From Oscillospiraceae bacterium (GTDB taxonomy: Bacteria > Bacillota > Clostridia > Oscillospirales > Oscillospiraceae): a DNA stretch of 15,486 nucleotides. Positions 7,047 to 14,225 of this stretch are shown here, one piece after another. The stretch spans positions 1 to 15,486 of the forward strand of contig JAIEFH010000263.1 in NCBI GenBank assembly GCA_029067025.1, in the 5' to 3' direction. Numbering within the stretch: the first letter of the stretch is position 1; each line of letters begins with the position of its first letter. The translations under genes were made by a program, and so were the position numbers. Below the pieces are notes generated by a model. The model did not search any database, was not told the DNA's origin, and was given only the letters and a program-made list of their open reading frames with translations.

Positions 7047-9245
7047 TCAGCGGAGCAGCGTGTTCTCCGAGGGGACGGCGTTCAGCGAGCTGCCGGTGGA
7101 GAAGTACTGCGCCAGGATGCCGGCGGCAATCTCCGCCAGGCTGCCGCCGGCGTCGCCGCCCTCCGCCACCAGGCACAGGGCGACCTGGGGATCGTCATAA
7201 GGGGCGAAGCACACGAATACGGCGTTGGTGGAGGCCGCCCTGGAGGAGGTCTCGGCGGTACCCGTCTTACAGCCCACCTCTACCGGCAGGGCGTCGAAGT
7301 AACGGGCCATGCTCCAGGTTTTGGACAGGTCGTACATCCCCTGCTTGACAGCCGCCAGATGCTCGGGATCAATGTCGATGGTGTCCAGCAGCTCCGGCTC
7401 ACACACCTGGGTTACCTGGCTGTAATCGCTGGACTTGAGCTCTTTCAGAAGGTGGCATTGGTAGTGGTTGCCGCCGTTCACCAGGGTGGCCACGTAGTTG
7501 GCTAGCTGGAGGGGGGTGAACTGGTTGGTGTCCTGGCCGATGGAGGCATACATGGTCAGGCCCTCGTACCAGTCCTGGCCAAAGTGCGTGGAGGTCTCCG
7601 GGCCGGACACCCAGCCCTTGTACTCCGGGATCTCGATGCCGGTGTACTCGCCCAGGCCGAATTTTTGGGCGTATTCCCGGAGGACGGCGATGGTGGTGCG
7701 CCGCCCCACGTCGTAGAAGAAGATGTTGCAGGAGTCCTTGATGGCGTCCGTCACGGTTTCCAGCCCGTGCCGCCCGGGATAGATCCAACAGGCGGGCTGG
7801 TACGGGGGTGGATAGTAGAGGTACTTGCCGGTGCACTCCACCGTTTCCCGGGTGGTGATGACCCCTTCGGACAGGGCGGCCACGGCGGTACACATTTTAA
7901 AGGTGGAGCCGGGGGCGTACAGGCCCTGGGTGGCCCGGTTGTAAAGGGGCCTGTTCTCCGTGTCGTTGGCCAGCTCGGCGTAATTCTCCCAGAAGGTGGA
8001 CAGGTCGTAGGTGGGATAGGAGGCCAGGGACAGCACCCCGCCGCTCATATCCACCACCGCCGCCGCCATGCCGCCGGGCTCCTTCTGCTTGGCGGCGTAC
8101 TGGGCCAGCAGGTCCTCCACCGTGGACTGAAGGGCGCTGTCCAGGGTGAGCACCACGTTGCTCCCCGGCTCGGGCAGGGTCTGCCACTCCTGGCTGATGA
8201 TGTTGTTGTTCTGATCCTTCTCGATCAGCCGGGTGCCGCTGGAGCCGTGGAGGTAGCTCTCAAAGGCCAGCTCCGTCCCGGCGATGCCGACGGTGGCGTT
8301 CGCCGGGTAGCCCAGCTCCTTGTAGTACTCCGAGGATCCGGCGGGGATGGCCCCTGTATAGCCCAGCACGTGGGCGGCGCAGTTGGTGCTGTACTTCCGG
8401 GAGGTGGACATCTCCACCCGCACCCCGCTCAGGCCGCGCTCCTTTACCTTGGTGATGAAGGTGATGTCCACCCCCCGGGCAAAGATATAGGGGTTGTTGT
8501 TCACCTCATACCGGCGCAGATACAGCTCGTACAGCACCCCGGCCAGATCCCGGTCGGCCTGGGTGACGGAGCCGCTCTGATCCAGCAGGCCGAAGGACTG
8601 GCTCGCGGCCGCCAGCGTGCCGGCCAGCGCCCGGTTACTCAGGCGCGGGGGGTTCTTTTTTTCAATCAGACCGAAGGTTTGGCACATGGTGGTCAACAGC
8701 CTGCCCGCCGTGAACTGGGCCTTGGCCGCGTCCTCCGCCCAGCCGCACTTCACCGCCAGACGGCCCAGGGATGTGGGAATGGTTGCCTCCTCCCCCTCCT
8801 CCGTCACCGACACAAAGTAGAGAGGGGTGTCGGTGGTGTACGTCCAGGGGGCGGTTTTGGAGATGGGCAGGGATTCCGACCAGGTCACCCCCTCCTCCCG
8901 GCAGATGTCCAGAAGCTGGGTGAGGATGGAGAGGCGGTCAGCGCCCATGGCGCCCCAGTCCAACTCCACATTGTAGCTCACCTCGTTGGACACCAGGACG
9001 CGGCCGTAGCGGTCCAGGATCTCCCCCCGGACGCTGTCCCCCCCCTCCCGCTGGAGGTCGCGTTGGTCGGAGTTGGTCAGGTAGCTGTCCCCGTTCACGA
9101 TCTGGGTCTGGTAGAGTACGGCGGCAAAGCCCAGCAGCACGCCGCAGAACAGGGCGATGAGCAGATTGGTGCGCAGCCGGAGGCGGCGGGCCTCCCGCTC
9201 CGCCTTTTCCTCCTGGATATGGGATGGGTCGAAGGGGTTATTCAT
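7047..9245 (-). CDS. mrdA: Penicillin-binding protein 2-type peptidoglycan transpeptidase
   Basis: A 732-residue class B penicillin-binding protein that cross-links peptidoglycan outside the membrane; with mreD beside it, it is probably the elongation (rod-shape) enzyme. A cytoplasmic N-terminus is followed by one membrane anchor at about 26-46. The dimerisation/pedestal region has RGEILDRYGRVL at 73-84. The transpeptidase domain has all three active-site motifs: STFK at 447-450 with nucleophile S447, SCN at 505-507 and KTG at 660-662. The ATG at 9245 overlaps the end of mreD by 8 bases, with GGGAGG seven bases upstream inside mreD, so it is coupled. It is the last gene of the miaB-mreD-PBP operon. 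A sporulation-specific paralogue (SpoVD-like) is less likely because no PASTA domain is seen and the neighbour is mreD. The gene symbol is by family and context. Confidence 0.88.
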   Translation of the reverse strand: MNNPFDPSHIQEEKAEREARRLRLRTNLLIALFCGVLLGFAAVLYQTQIVNGDSYLTNSDQRDLQREGGDSVRGEILDRYGRVLVSNEVSYNVELDWGAMGADRLSILTQLLDICREEGVTWSESLPISKTAPWTYTTDTPLYFVSVTEEGEEATIPTSLGRLAVKCGWAEDAAKAQFTAGRLLTTMCQTFGLIEKKNPPRLSNRALAGTLAAASQSFGLLDQSGSVTQADRDLAGVLYELYLRRYEVNNNPYIFARGVDITFITKVKERGLSGVRVEMSTSRKYSTNCAAHVLGYTGAIPAGSSEYYKELGYPANATVGIAGTELAFESYLHGSSGTRLIEKDQNNNIISQEWQTLPEPGSNVVLTLDSALQSTVEDLLAQYAAKQKEPGGMAAAVVDMSGGVLSLASYPTYDLSTFWENYAELANDTENRPLYNRATQGLYAPGSTFKMCTAVAALSEGVITTRETVECTGKYLYYPPPYQPACWIYPGRHGLETVTDAIKDSCNIFFYDVGRRTTIAVLREYAQKFGLGEYTGIEIPEYKGWVSGPETSTHFGQDWYEGLTMYASIGQDTNQFTPLQLANYVATLVNGGNHYQCHLLKELKSSDYSQVTQVCEPELLDTIDIDPEHLAAVKQGMYDLSKTWSMARYFDALPVEVGCKTGTAETSSRAASTNAVFVCFAPYDDPQVALCLVAEGGDAGGSLAEIAAGILAQYFSTGSSLNAVPSENTLLR

Positions 9246-9741
9246 GGTAGATCCTCCCGTAGTTGACGCAGCAGAACCGGCCCGCCCAGTATACCGGCAG
9301 CGCCAGGGCCAGGGTCCACAGAAGCTCCGGCGCCGCCACCCGGAGCAGCACCTGGGGCGGAGCGGTATGGGCGATCAGGCGGCCGCCTACCGTCCACAGC
9401 TCCCAGATCAGGGCGGCGCCGGCGGAGCAGATGAGGTGGCCCAATACGTCCCGCCGGAGAACGTATTGGGTGGTCAGCCCCGCCGCCCAGCCGAACAGAG
9501 AGAGCGCGGCGATACATCCCGGGCTCAGATGGCCCAGGCTGGACATCACCGCCCCGCAGGCCCCGCCGTAGATGGCGCCGAAGGGCGCACCCTCCAGCGT
9601 TCCCCCCGCCACCGCCAGAATGGGCAGCAGCAGGGGCAGAGCGATGGGCAGCGGGCCCAGCACATAGTAGTTGACCACCGCCACCAGCCACAGGGTGAGC
9701 AGGTAGGCAGTCCATTTTAAAATAGTATCGCGTCTTGTCAT
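9238..9741 (-). CDS. mreD: Rod shape-determining protein MreD
   Basis: A 167-residue, very hydrophobic protein with about five membrane helices: TAYLLTLWLVAVVNYYVLG, the LPIALPLLLPILAVAGG segment, FGAIYGGACGAVMSS, LSPGCIAALSLFGWAAG and LLWTLALALPVYWAGR. Length and pattern, an EGAPFGAIYGGACG segment near 50 and a location right before a PBP2 gene, fit MreD, an inner-membrane part of the elongasome that guides lateral wall synthesis. MreD sequences are weakly conserved, so context carries much of the call. Its ATG overlaps the miaB stop (ATGA), and its end overlaps the PBP gene by 8 bases. mreB and mreC, the usual partners, are not in the window. Confidence 0.8.
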   Translation of the reverse strand: MTRRDTILKWTAYLLTLWLVAVVNYYVLGPLPIALPLLLPILAVAGGTLEGAPFGAIYGGACGAVMSSLGHLSPGCIAALSLFGWAAGLTTQYVLRRDVLGHLICSAGAALIWELWTVGGRLIAHTAPPQVLLRVAAPELLWTLALALPVYWAGRFCCVNYGRIYHE

Positions 9742-11150
9742 AAAAGCTCACCGAATAGTGCCCAGGTGGAGCAGTCCGTGATGCGGATGTCGGCATACTG
9801 TCCAATGAGGGCTTGGTCGCCGTTGAGATGCACCAGGCGGTTGCCCGCCGTCCGGGCGGTCAGGTTGTTCCGGGGATCCTCCCCAGTCCCGTCGATGAGG
9901 CAGCGCTGGACGGTGCCGATGTAGGCCCGATGCTTTTCCAGGGAAATGCGGTTTTGCGCCTCCACCAGCCGGTCGAAGTTGGCGGATTTCTCTTCGCGGG
10001 TCTGTGGGTCGGACATTTCAGCGGCGGGGGTGCCCTTCCGGGGGGAATAGATAAAGGTGAACAGGGCGTCGAAACGTACCTCTTCAATCAAAGAGAGGGT
10101 GTCCTCAAACTCCAGGGTGGTCTCGCCGGGGAAACCCACGATCACGTCGCTGGTGAGCACCACGTTGGGAATGCGCTCCCGGAGGGCGCGCACCTTGTCC
10201 AAATACTGCTCCCGGGTGTACCGGCGGTTCATGGCCGTCAGCACACGGGTGTTCCCCGACTGGAAGGGCAGATGGATCACCGGGGCCACCTTTTCACACC
10301 TGGCCATCACATCAAACAGTTTTTCTGTGGCGTCCTTGGGGTGGCTGGTCATGAAGCGCAGGAGGAATTCCCCCGGGAGGTTATTGGCCCGCTCCAGCAG
10401 GGCGGGGAAGTCGATCCCACCCTCCAGATCCTTGCCGTAAGAGTTCACGTTCTGGCCCAGCAGGGTGATGTCCTTGTACCCCTGCTCCGCCAGCTCCCGG
10501 ATCTCATTGAGGATGAGCTCCGGCTCCCGGCTGCGCTCCCGCCCCCGGGTGTAGGGCACGATGCAGTAGGAGCAGAAGTTGTTGCAGCCGTACATGATGG
10601 ACACCCATGCCTTCAGCTTCCCCGAGCGGCGCACCGGGAGACCCTCGGCGATGGCGCCGTCATTTGGCTCCGTCTCAAACACCCGGCCCCGGCGCAGGTA
10701 CACCCGGCGCAGGAACTCCGGGAACCGCCACAGGGCCTGGGGGCCGAACACCAGATCCACATGGCGGTAGGACTGGCGCAGGCGCTCCGCCACATGGGGC
10801 TCCTGGGCCATGCAGCCGCACAGGCAGATGATCTGGTCGGGATTGCGCCGCTTGCCGTGGACCAGGGCCCCCACGTTGCCGAACACCCGCTGCTCCGCGT
10901 GCTCCCGGATGGCGCAGGTGTTGATGACGATGACGTCCGCGCCTTTGTCGGTGTCCGTGATCTCGTAGCCCATGTCACACAGCATCCCCCGCAGCAGCTC
11001 CGAGTCGGCCTCGTTCTGCTGGCAGCCGTAGGTGTCCACATAGGCCAGGGGGGCGGGGGATTTCTGGGCGTTCAGGGCGCGCAGCTCCGCGCAGTATTCC
11101 TTCTGCCGCTGGATGTCCTCAGCGGGGATAACGGGTGTGGTTCGTTTCAA
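9738..11150 (-). CDS. miaB: tRNA-2-methylthio-N6-dimethylallyladenosine synthase MiaB
   Basis: A 470-residue radical SAM methylthiotransferase that adds a methylthio group to i6A37 of tRNAs reading U-starting codons. The N-terminal domain carries three cluster cysteines (C43 in YGCQQNE, C79 in VINTCAIRE, C113 in CGCMAQ). The radical SAM motif is CNNFCSYC with C189, C193 and C196, followed by TRGRERSR. The C-terminal ~65 residues fit a TRAM RNA-binding domain. The start is TTG at 11150, since GGAGGG (11163-11158) lies 7 bases before it; a TTG at 11165 overlaps that site and is unlikely. The YGCQQNEADSE motif and lack of an RimO-type signature favour MiaB over RimO or MtaB. It is followed by mreD with a 4-base overlap rather than the common mutS. 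Confidence 0.94.
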   Translation of the reverse strand: MKRTTPVIPAEDIQRQKEYCAELRALNAQKSPAPLAYVDTYGCQQNEADSELLRGMLCDMGYEITDTDKGADVIVINTCAIREHAEQRVFGNVGALVHGKRRNPDQIICLCGCMAQEPHVAERLRQSYRHVDLVFGPQALWRFPEFLRRVYLRRGRVFETEPNDGAIAEGLPVRRSGKLKAWVSIMYGCNNFCSYCIVPYTRGRERSREPELILNEIRELAEQGYKDITLLGQNVNSYGKDLEGGIDFPALLERANNLPGEFLLRFMTSHPKDATEKLFDVMARCEKVAPVIHLPFQSGNTRVLTAMNRRYTREQYLDKVRALRERIPNVVLTSDVIVGFPGETTLEFEDTLSLIEEVRFDALFTFIYSPRKGTPAAEMSDPQTREEKSANFDRLVEAQNRISLEKHRAYIGTVQRCLIDGTGEDPRNNLTARTAGNRLVHLNGDQALIGQYADIRITDCSTWALFGELL

Positions 11151-11166
11151 GAAAGAGCCCTCCAAT

Positions 11167-11293
11167 AAAATTTGTGGGATAAGCCGGGAAAGTTTCCCTT
11201 GACATTTATTATGTCGCCCACAAAAGCGTGGTGTTGAGATTGTTGAAAACTTGGTGGAAGTTGTTGAAAACCTAGAGACAGCAGGGGTTTGCG
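11167..11293 (+). repeat. Diverged repeat, copy B
   Basis: The partner of copy A at 6761-6901. It contains GACAT / ATGTC (11201-11205, 11211-11215), an inverted pair at the same place as the TTGACA / TGTCAA of copy A, then GTTGAAAAC twice (11242-11250 and 11262-11270 region) around GTGGAAG. It covers the 5' leader of miaB. The two copies differ too much to be recent duplicates. Confidence 0.5.
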
Positions 11294-11315
11294 CCCACGG
11301 GCCGGGGAACGGTTT

Positions 11316-11331
11316 GTTACAATTTTGTAAC
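11316..11331. promoter_or_regulatory. Perfect palindrome, possible operator
   Basis: GTTACAATTTTGTAAC: two 7-base arms, GTTACAA and TTGTAAC, around TT. Its length and symmetry suit a dimeric repressor. It lies between the candidate promoter at 11509-11538 and miaB. No cognate regulator is in the window. Confidence 0.4.
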
Positions 11332-11387
11332 TTTTCGGGGGCAAAAAACTGGACAAATAAATTATGGGGCGCTGCCCGGCGGTGGCC

Positions 11388-11465
11388 TCATTGGTTAAGG
11401 CGCGCGGCGGCATAGATGCCCGCCTCGCCGGTGCCCAGGATCATCACGTCATAATTGGTGTTCAT
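11388..11465 (-). pseudogene. Truncated start of an FAD-dependent oxidoreductase
   Basis: A 25-codon reading frame begins MNTNYDVMILGTGEAGIYAA, the beta strand and GxGxxG dinucleotide-binding start of NAD(P)/FAD-dependent oxidoreductases, then stops after ARLNQ. Full family members run to several hundred residues, and nothing downstream in any frame continues the homology. The start is strong: AAAGGAG lies 7 bases before ATG 11465, with a promoter farther up. I read it as the remnant of a gene otherwise deleted, about 240 bases before miaB. It may still be translated as a small leader peptide. Confidence 0.65.
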
Positions 11466-11508
11466 AGGGGCGCTCCTTTACCGTTTTTGCTCTGACACAT
11501 AAAAAGAC

Positions 11509-11538
11509 ACTATATTATAACAAGAGAAGATTTGCCAA
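11509..11538 (-). promoter_or_regulatory. Promoter upstream of the oxidoreductase remnant, probably now serving miaB
   Basis: TTGGCA at 11538-11533, an 18-base spacer and TATAGT at 11514-11509. An overlapping alternative is a perfect TATAAT at 11519-11514 with a TGT extension. No other good promoter was found between here and miaB, so it may drive the miaB-mreD-PBP operon with a leader of about 350 bases. Confidence 0.55.
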
Positions 11539-11539
11539 A

Positions 11540-11566
11540 GGGGAATTTCACCAAGTGAAACTCCCC
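11540..11566 (-). terminator. Hairpin after the 118-residue gene; weak terminator or operator
   Basis: As minus-strand RNA, GGGGAGUUUCAC pairs with GUGAAAUUCCCC over 12 pairs with a 3-base loop; one pair is G-U, which would be A-C on the other strand, so the minus RNA is favoured. It begins 13 bases after the gene's stop, but only three U follow. TTTCAC-CAA-GTGAAA could also be a protein-binding site next to the promoter. Confidence 0.45.
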
Positions 11567-11579
11567 CGCAAACCGAAAG

Positions 11580-11936
11580 TTATCGATCCATCTTATCACA
11601 ATAATAATGGTTTTCCCTTAACATATCCTTCAATGAATTGAATTTGCGTTCACAAAGCTTTTCACACAAAGATAGGACTTCATCATTCCTATAATCTTTT
11701 ACAACATATCTTTTTAACCCGTCTTCAAGGTGGAATAGGAAAATAACGCCCTCATCTGAAAGATACTCGTTCCAATAGCCCGCCTCTAAACATTGGCTTA
11801 TAAACTGTTCCCATTCATCAGCTTTTCCCTTCGGAAACGCAATACCATAGTTGTCGCCAAATTGCTCAATTATAAAGCCGCTATCTCTCAAAGCAAGGAT
11901 TTTATTGCTAATTCCCATAACGTAAGAATAATACAT
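11580..11936 (-). CDS. Hypothetical protein, 118 residues, AT-rich gene
   Basis: I do not recognise a named family. The product begins MYYSYVMGISNKILALRD and is soluble, mixed alpha/beta by look, without signal peptide or membrane helix. Aromatic residues are frequent (GYWNEYL, VIFLFHLEDG), and the C-terminal third is charged with three cysteines (C-E-K-L-C, YYCDKMDR). Small hypothetical proteins of this look occur in clostridial accessory DNA (general recollection, not checked). Codons are AT-rich and unlike the GC-rich genes on both sides, suggesting transfer. The ATG at 11936 has AGAGG 8 bases upstream; the open frame runs on to 12041, but a promoter lies inside that extension, so the short form is preferred. 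It stands alone, with its own promoter and a downstream hairpin. Confidence 0.7.
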   Translation of the reverse strand: MYYSYVMGISNKILALRDSGFIIEQFGDNYGIAFPKGKADEWEQFISQCLEAGYWNEYLSDEGVIFLFHLEDGLKRYVVKDYRNDEVLSLCEKLCERKFNSLKDMLRENHYYCDKMDR

Positions 11937-11976
11937 GATGACTACCTCTAACGATTTGTCAAATTGATACGAGCAA

Positions 11977-12005
11977 AGTATATCATAGAGCCGGACGGCA
12001 TTCAA
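11977..12005 (-). promoter_or_regulatory. Promoter of the 118-residue gene
   Basis: TTGAAT at 12005-12000, a 17-base spacer and TATACT at 11982-11977 preceded by TGA (extended -10). The start would be about 35 bases before the ATG at 11936, supporting that start over the longer frame. Confidence 0.65.
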
Positions 12006-12099
12006 CCCCTTTTTATAAGCCTTGATAGCAGTGGCAAGCAATGCGCCGGCATATACCCGGCGCTGCTCCCTGCCGTACAGGCGGATATTTGTTTGGACG

Positions 12100-12108
12100 C
12101 ATAATTTA
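12100..12108 (+). promoter_or_regulatory. Possible sporulation-type -10 upstream of the germination operon
   Basis: CATAATTTA resembles the CATANTA -10 of forespore sigma-G promoters, the expected control for gerA-type operons. A matching -35 (GTACA near 12075) is at non-ideal spacing, so this is a weak call. No sigma-A promoter was found upstream of 12151. Confidence 0.25.
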
Positions 12109-12150
12109 CCTTTTGTTTAGAAATGCTATGGGGGATAAGGAGTGGAGAGC

Positions 12151-13671
12151 ATGGGTATTTTCGGGACAAAAAAGCAGACGCCGCCCCCCCATCCCCGGCA
12201 GGAGCCGCGGTATGACTGCCCTGTCACGGCGGACGCCATCGCCAACGTGTTTGACCGGTGCGCCGACTTCAACCGCCGGACGCTCTACCTGAACAACGAC
12301 CCCCGGCGGCAGGTGGAAATGCTGTTTATCGCCGGACAGGTGCGCAACGAGCGGGCGTGCGACTACGTGCTGCGGCCCCTGACCCAGAACGAGGCCCTGC
12401 GGAACGCCCCGGATATGGACGCCGCCTTCGACCTCATGGAAAAGGGCGGGCTGTACTCCCTGGTGGTTCAGAGCCGGGATAAGGCGGATCAGGTGATCTT
12501 CGATATGATCGACGGGTCGGTGGCCCTGTTTTTCCCGGGAAAGGACAAGGTGCTCACCCTGTCGGCGGGGACGGAGGAAAAGCGCTCCGTGTCCGACCCG
12601 GAGAACGAGCCCGACGTGAAGGGGGCCAAGGACTCCTTTGTGGAGAGCGTGCGCACCAACACCTCCCTGGTGCGGCGGCGGTTCCGGGCCCCGGAGCTAA
12701 AGATCGAGGAGCAGGTCGTGGGGCGGCAGTCGGTGACGCCGGTGGACGTGTTATATGTGGACGGCATCGCCAACCCGGACCTGGCGGCCCAGGTGAAGGC
12801 CAAGCTGGAGCAGATCGACATCGACGCGCTGCTGATGACGGGCAACCTGGAGCAGTATGTCGTCGACGAGAGCCACACGGCCTTTCCCCTGACGGCTTAC
12901 ACCGAGCGGCCCGACCGCTTCTGCGCGGCGCTGGCGGAGGGCCGGGTGGGGGTGCTGGTGGACGGCATCCCCATGGGTTGGCTGTTCCCCGCCACCCTGG
13001 ACAGCTTTTTCCGCACGGGACAGGACCGGAGTACCAGCTGGGCGGTGGCCGGGGCGCTGTCCGTGCTGCGGTATGTGTGTATGCTCATCACGCTGTTTCT
13101 GCCGGGGCTGTACGCGGCGGCGGTGCTGTTCCACCCGGAGCTGATCCCGGTGAAGCTTACCCTGTCCATCATTGCCGCCAAGGCGGACGTGCCCTTCTCC
13201 ACCCTGACCGAGATCCTGGTCATGCTGCTGGCCTTTGAGGTCTTGCAGGAGGCGGGGCTGCGCCTGCCCTCCTCCATCGGGCAGACGGTGTCCATTTTGG
13301 GCGGGCTGGTGGTGGGCTCGGCGGCGGTGGAGGCAAAGCTGGTGTCCCCCGCTGTGCTGGTGGTGGTGGCCATCGCGGGCATCGCCGGATACACCGCCCC
13401 CAGCCAGGACTTCGCTGGGGCGCTGCGCATCTGGCGGTTCGGGCTGACCATCGCCGGGGGGCTGACAGGGCTGACGGGCCTGGTGCTGGCGGGGCTGGCG
13501 CTGGTGTACCGGCTGGCCATGCTGGAGACCTTTGGCATCGCCTACTTGACCCCCTTTGCCTCCAACGCCGGAAAGCAGAAGGAGGGGCACGTGGTGCTGC
13601 GGGAGCCGCTGCCCGAGGTCAAGACCCGGCCCGACTACTTGAATACGGAGAACAGGAGGAATCAGGGGTGA
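12151..13671 (+). CDS. GerA-type spore germination receptor subunit A
   Basis: A 506-residue GerA-family protein, the A subunit of a nutrient germinant receptor in the spore inner membrane. A hydrophilic N-terminal domain covers about 1-285, with NVFDRCADFNRR near 30, a SLVRRRFRAPEL segment and VLYVDGIANPDL near 202. The C-terminal half has several membrane helices with family segments DGIPMGWLFPATLDSFF, PSSIGQTVSILGGLVVGSAAV and GIAGYTAPSQDF. The ATG at 12151 has AAGGAG (12137-12142) 8 bases upstream; an in-frame GTG at 12142 overlaps that site and is rejected. The stop overlaps the next gene's GTG (GTGA). Expression is expected in the forespore. The N-terminal PPPHPRQEP stretch is proline-rich and disordered, as in many GerA proteins. 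The germinant is unknown. Confidence 0.92.
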   Translation: MGIFGTKKQTPPPHPRQEPRYDCPVTADAIANVFDRCADFNRRTLYLNNDPRRQVEMLFIAGQVRNERACDYVLRPLTQNEALRNAPDMDAAFDLMEKGGLYSLVVQSRDKADQVIFDMIDGSVALFFPGKDKVLTLSAGTEEKRSVSDPENEPDVKGAKDSFVESVRTNTSLVRRRFRAPELKIEEQVVGRQSVTPVDVLYVDGIANPDLAAQVKAKLEQIDIDALLMTGNLEQYVVDESHTAFPLTAYTERPDRFCAALAEGRVGVLVDGIPMGWLFPATLDSFFRTGQDRSTSWAVAGALSVLRYVCMLITLFLPGLYAAAVLFHPELIPVKLTLSIIAAKADVPFSTLTEILVMLLAFEVLQEAGLRLPSSIGQTVSILGGLVVGSAAVEAKLVSPAVLVVVAIAGIAGYTAPSQDFAGALRIWRFGLTIAGGLTGLTGLVLAGLALVYRLAMLETFGIAYLTPFASNAGKQKEGHVVLREPLPEVKTRPDYLNTENRRNQG

Positions 13672-14225
13672 GAAAATGGCTGCTGCTGGCGGTGGCGCTG
13701 GCTGTGCTGCTGGCGGGTTGGCGGCCCGCGCCCAAAGAGCCGGAGGGCCTGGGCCTGGTGCGGGTGCTGGGGGTGGACGGCGCGGGGCCGGTCACCCTGA
13801 CGGCGGTGTGCGGCGGGGACGACCAGGGGGACCAGGACCGGGGGTGGTACACCGGGGAGGACTTTGCCCAGGCATTGGAGGGCCTGCCCTGGTCCGGCCA
13901 AAAGGAGCTGTCCTTGACCAGTGTCTCTTATATAATAGTAGGGCGGGACGTGGAGCTGAAGGAAATCCTGCTGGCCGTCCTGCGCAACGAGGAGCTGGGG
14001 GCCTCCGCCACCGTGTGGCTGGCGGAGGAAGGGGCCGTGGAGCTGCTGAACTGCTGCTACGACCCGGCCTCCGGGCTGGACCTGCTTGCCCGCCGGGGAA
14101 TCGAAGCTCCCACAGTGGTGGAGGCGCTGGCCGCGCTGGAGCATGGCGAGGTTCTGACGCTGCCCCTGCTGGCCGGGGACGTGCCTGTCCTCATTGATTG
14201 GGAAGAATGGAGGGGGTTGGCGTGA
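13668..14225 (+). CDS. Short GerC-type germination protein lacking the lipobox cysteine
   Basis: This 185-residue protein lies where gerA operons encode the GerC lipoprotein. It has a signal-like hydrophobic start (RKWLLLAVALAVLLAG), then GLGLVRVLGVDGAG, matching the family's LAIVTALGID strand, and a LTSVSYIIVGRDV segment near 83-95 like the N-terminal GerC domain. Two things are odd. Normal GerC proteins have a GCW at the lipobox and ~350-400 residues; here GW follows directly, so the lipidated cysteine is missing, and the C-terminal domain is absent. The GTG at 13668 overlaps the previous stop (GTGA), with AGGAGG 8 bases upstream. The end overlaps the next gene in the same way. Both overlaps are intact, which argues for a working short form and not decay. 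The GerC call rests on position plus weak likeness. Confidence 0.65.
   Translation: MRKWLLLAVALAVLLAGWRPAPKEPEGLGLVRVLGVDGAGPVTLTAVCGGDDQGDQDRGWYTGEDFAQALEGLPWSGQKELSLTSVSYIIVGRDVELKEILLAVLRNEELGASATVWLAEEGAVELLNCCYDPASGLDLLARRGIEAPTVVEALAALEHGEVLTLPLLAGDVPVLIDWEEWRGLA

Larger units (their letters stand above)
11151..11579. other. Intergenic region upstream of miaB
   Basis: No complete gene in 429 bases. It holds, from the miaB side, repeat copy B (11167-11293), a perfect palindrome (11316-11331), a truncated oxidoreductase start (11388-11465), its promoter (11509-11538) and a hairpin (11540-11566). On the minus strand these lie in the order hairpin, promoter, short reading frame, palindrome, repeat, miaB, so all could be part of a long miaB leader. 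Confidence 0.6.

Noticed and set aside
7584..9266. 560-residue open frame on the plus strand opposite the PBP2 gene
   Set aside because: Antisense shadow; the minus strand has all three transpeptidase motifs and coupled starts.
9813..11168. 451-residue open frame on the plus strand opposite miaB
   Set aside because: Antisense shadow; miaB on the minus strand has the cysteine motifs and normal length.
11225..11280. Possible DnaA-box cluster or replication origin (TTTTCAACA, CTTCCAC repeats on the minus strand)
   Set aside because: None matches the TTATNCACA consensus well, and no dnaA, dnaN or other origin genes are nearby; treated as part of the repeat.
11147..11413. 88-residue minus-strand open frame ending at the miaB start
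   Set aside because: Crosses the oxidoreductase remnant, palindrome and repeat with no protein-like features or ribosome-binding site.
11937..12041. Longer 153-residue version of the AT-rich gene
   Set aside because: A good promoter lies inside the extension, and the shorter ATG has a ribosome-binding site.
12142..12150. GTG start for the GerA-type gene
   Set aside because: It overlaps the AAGGAG ribosome-binding site, which is well spaced for the ATG at 12151.
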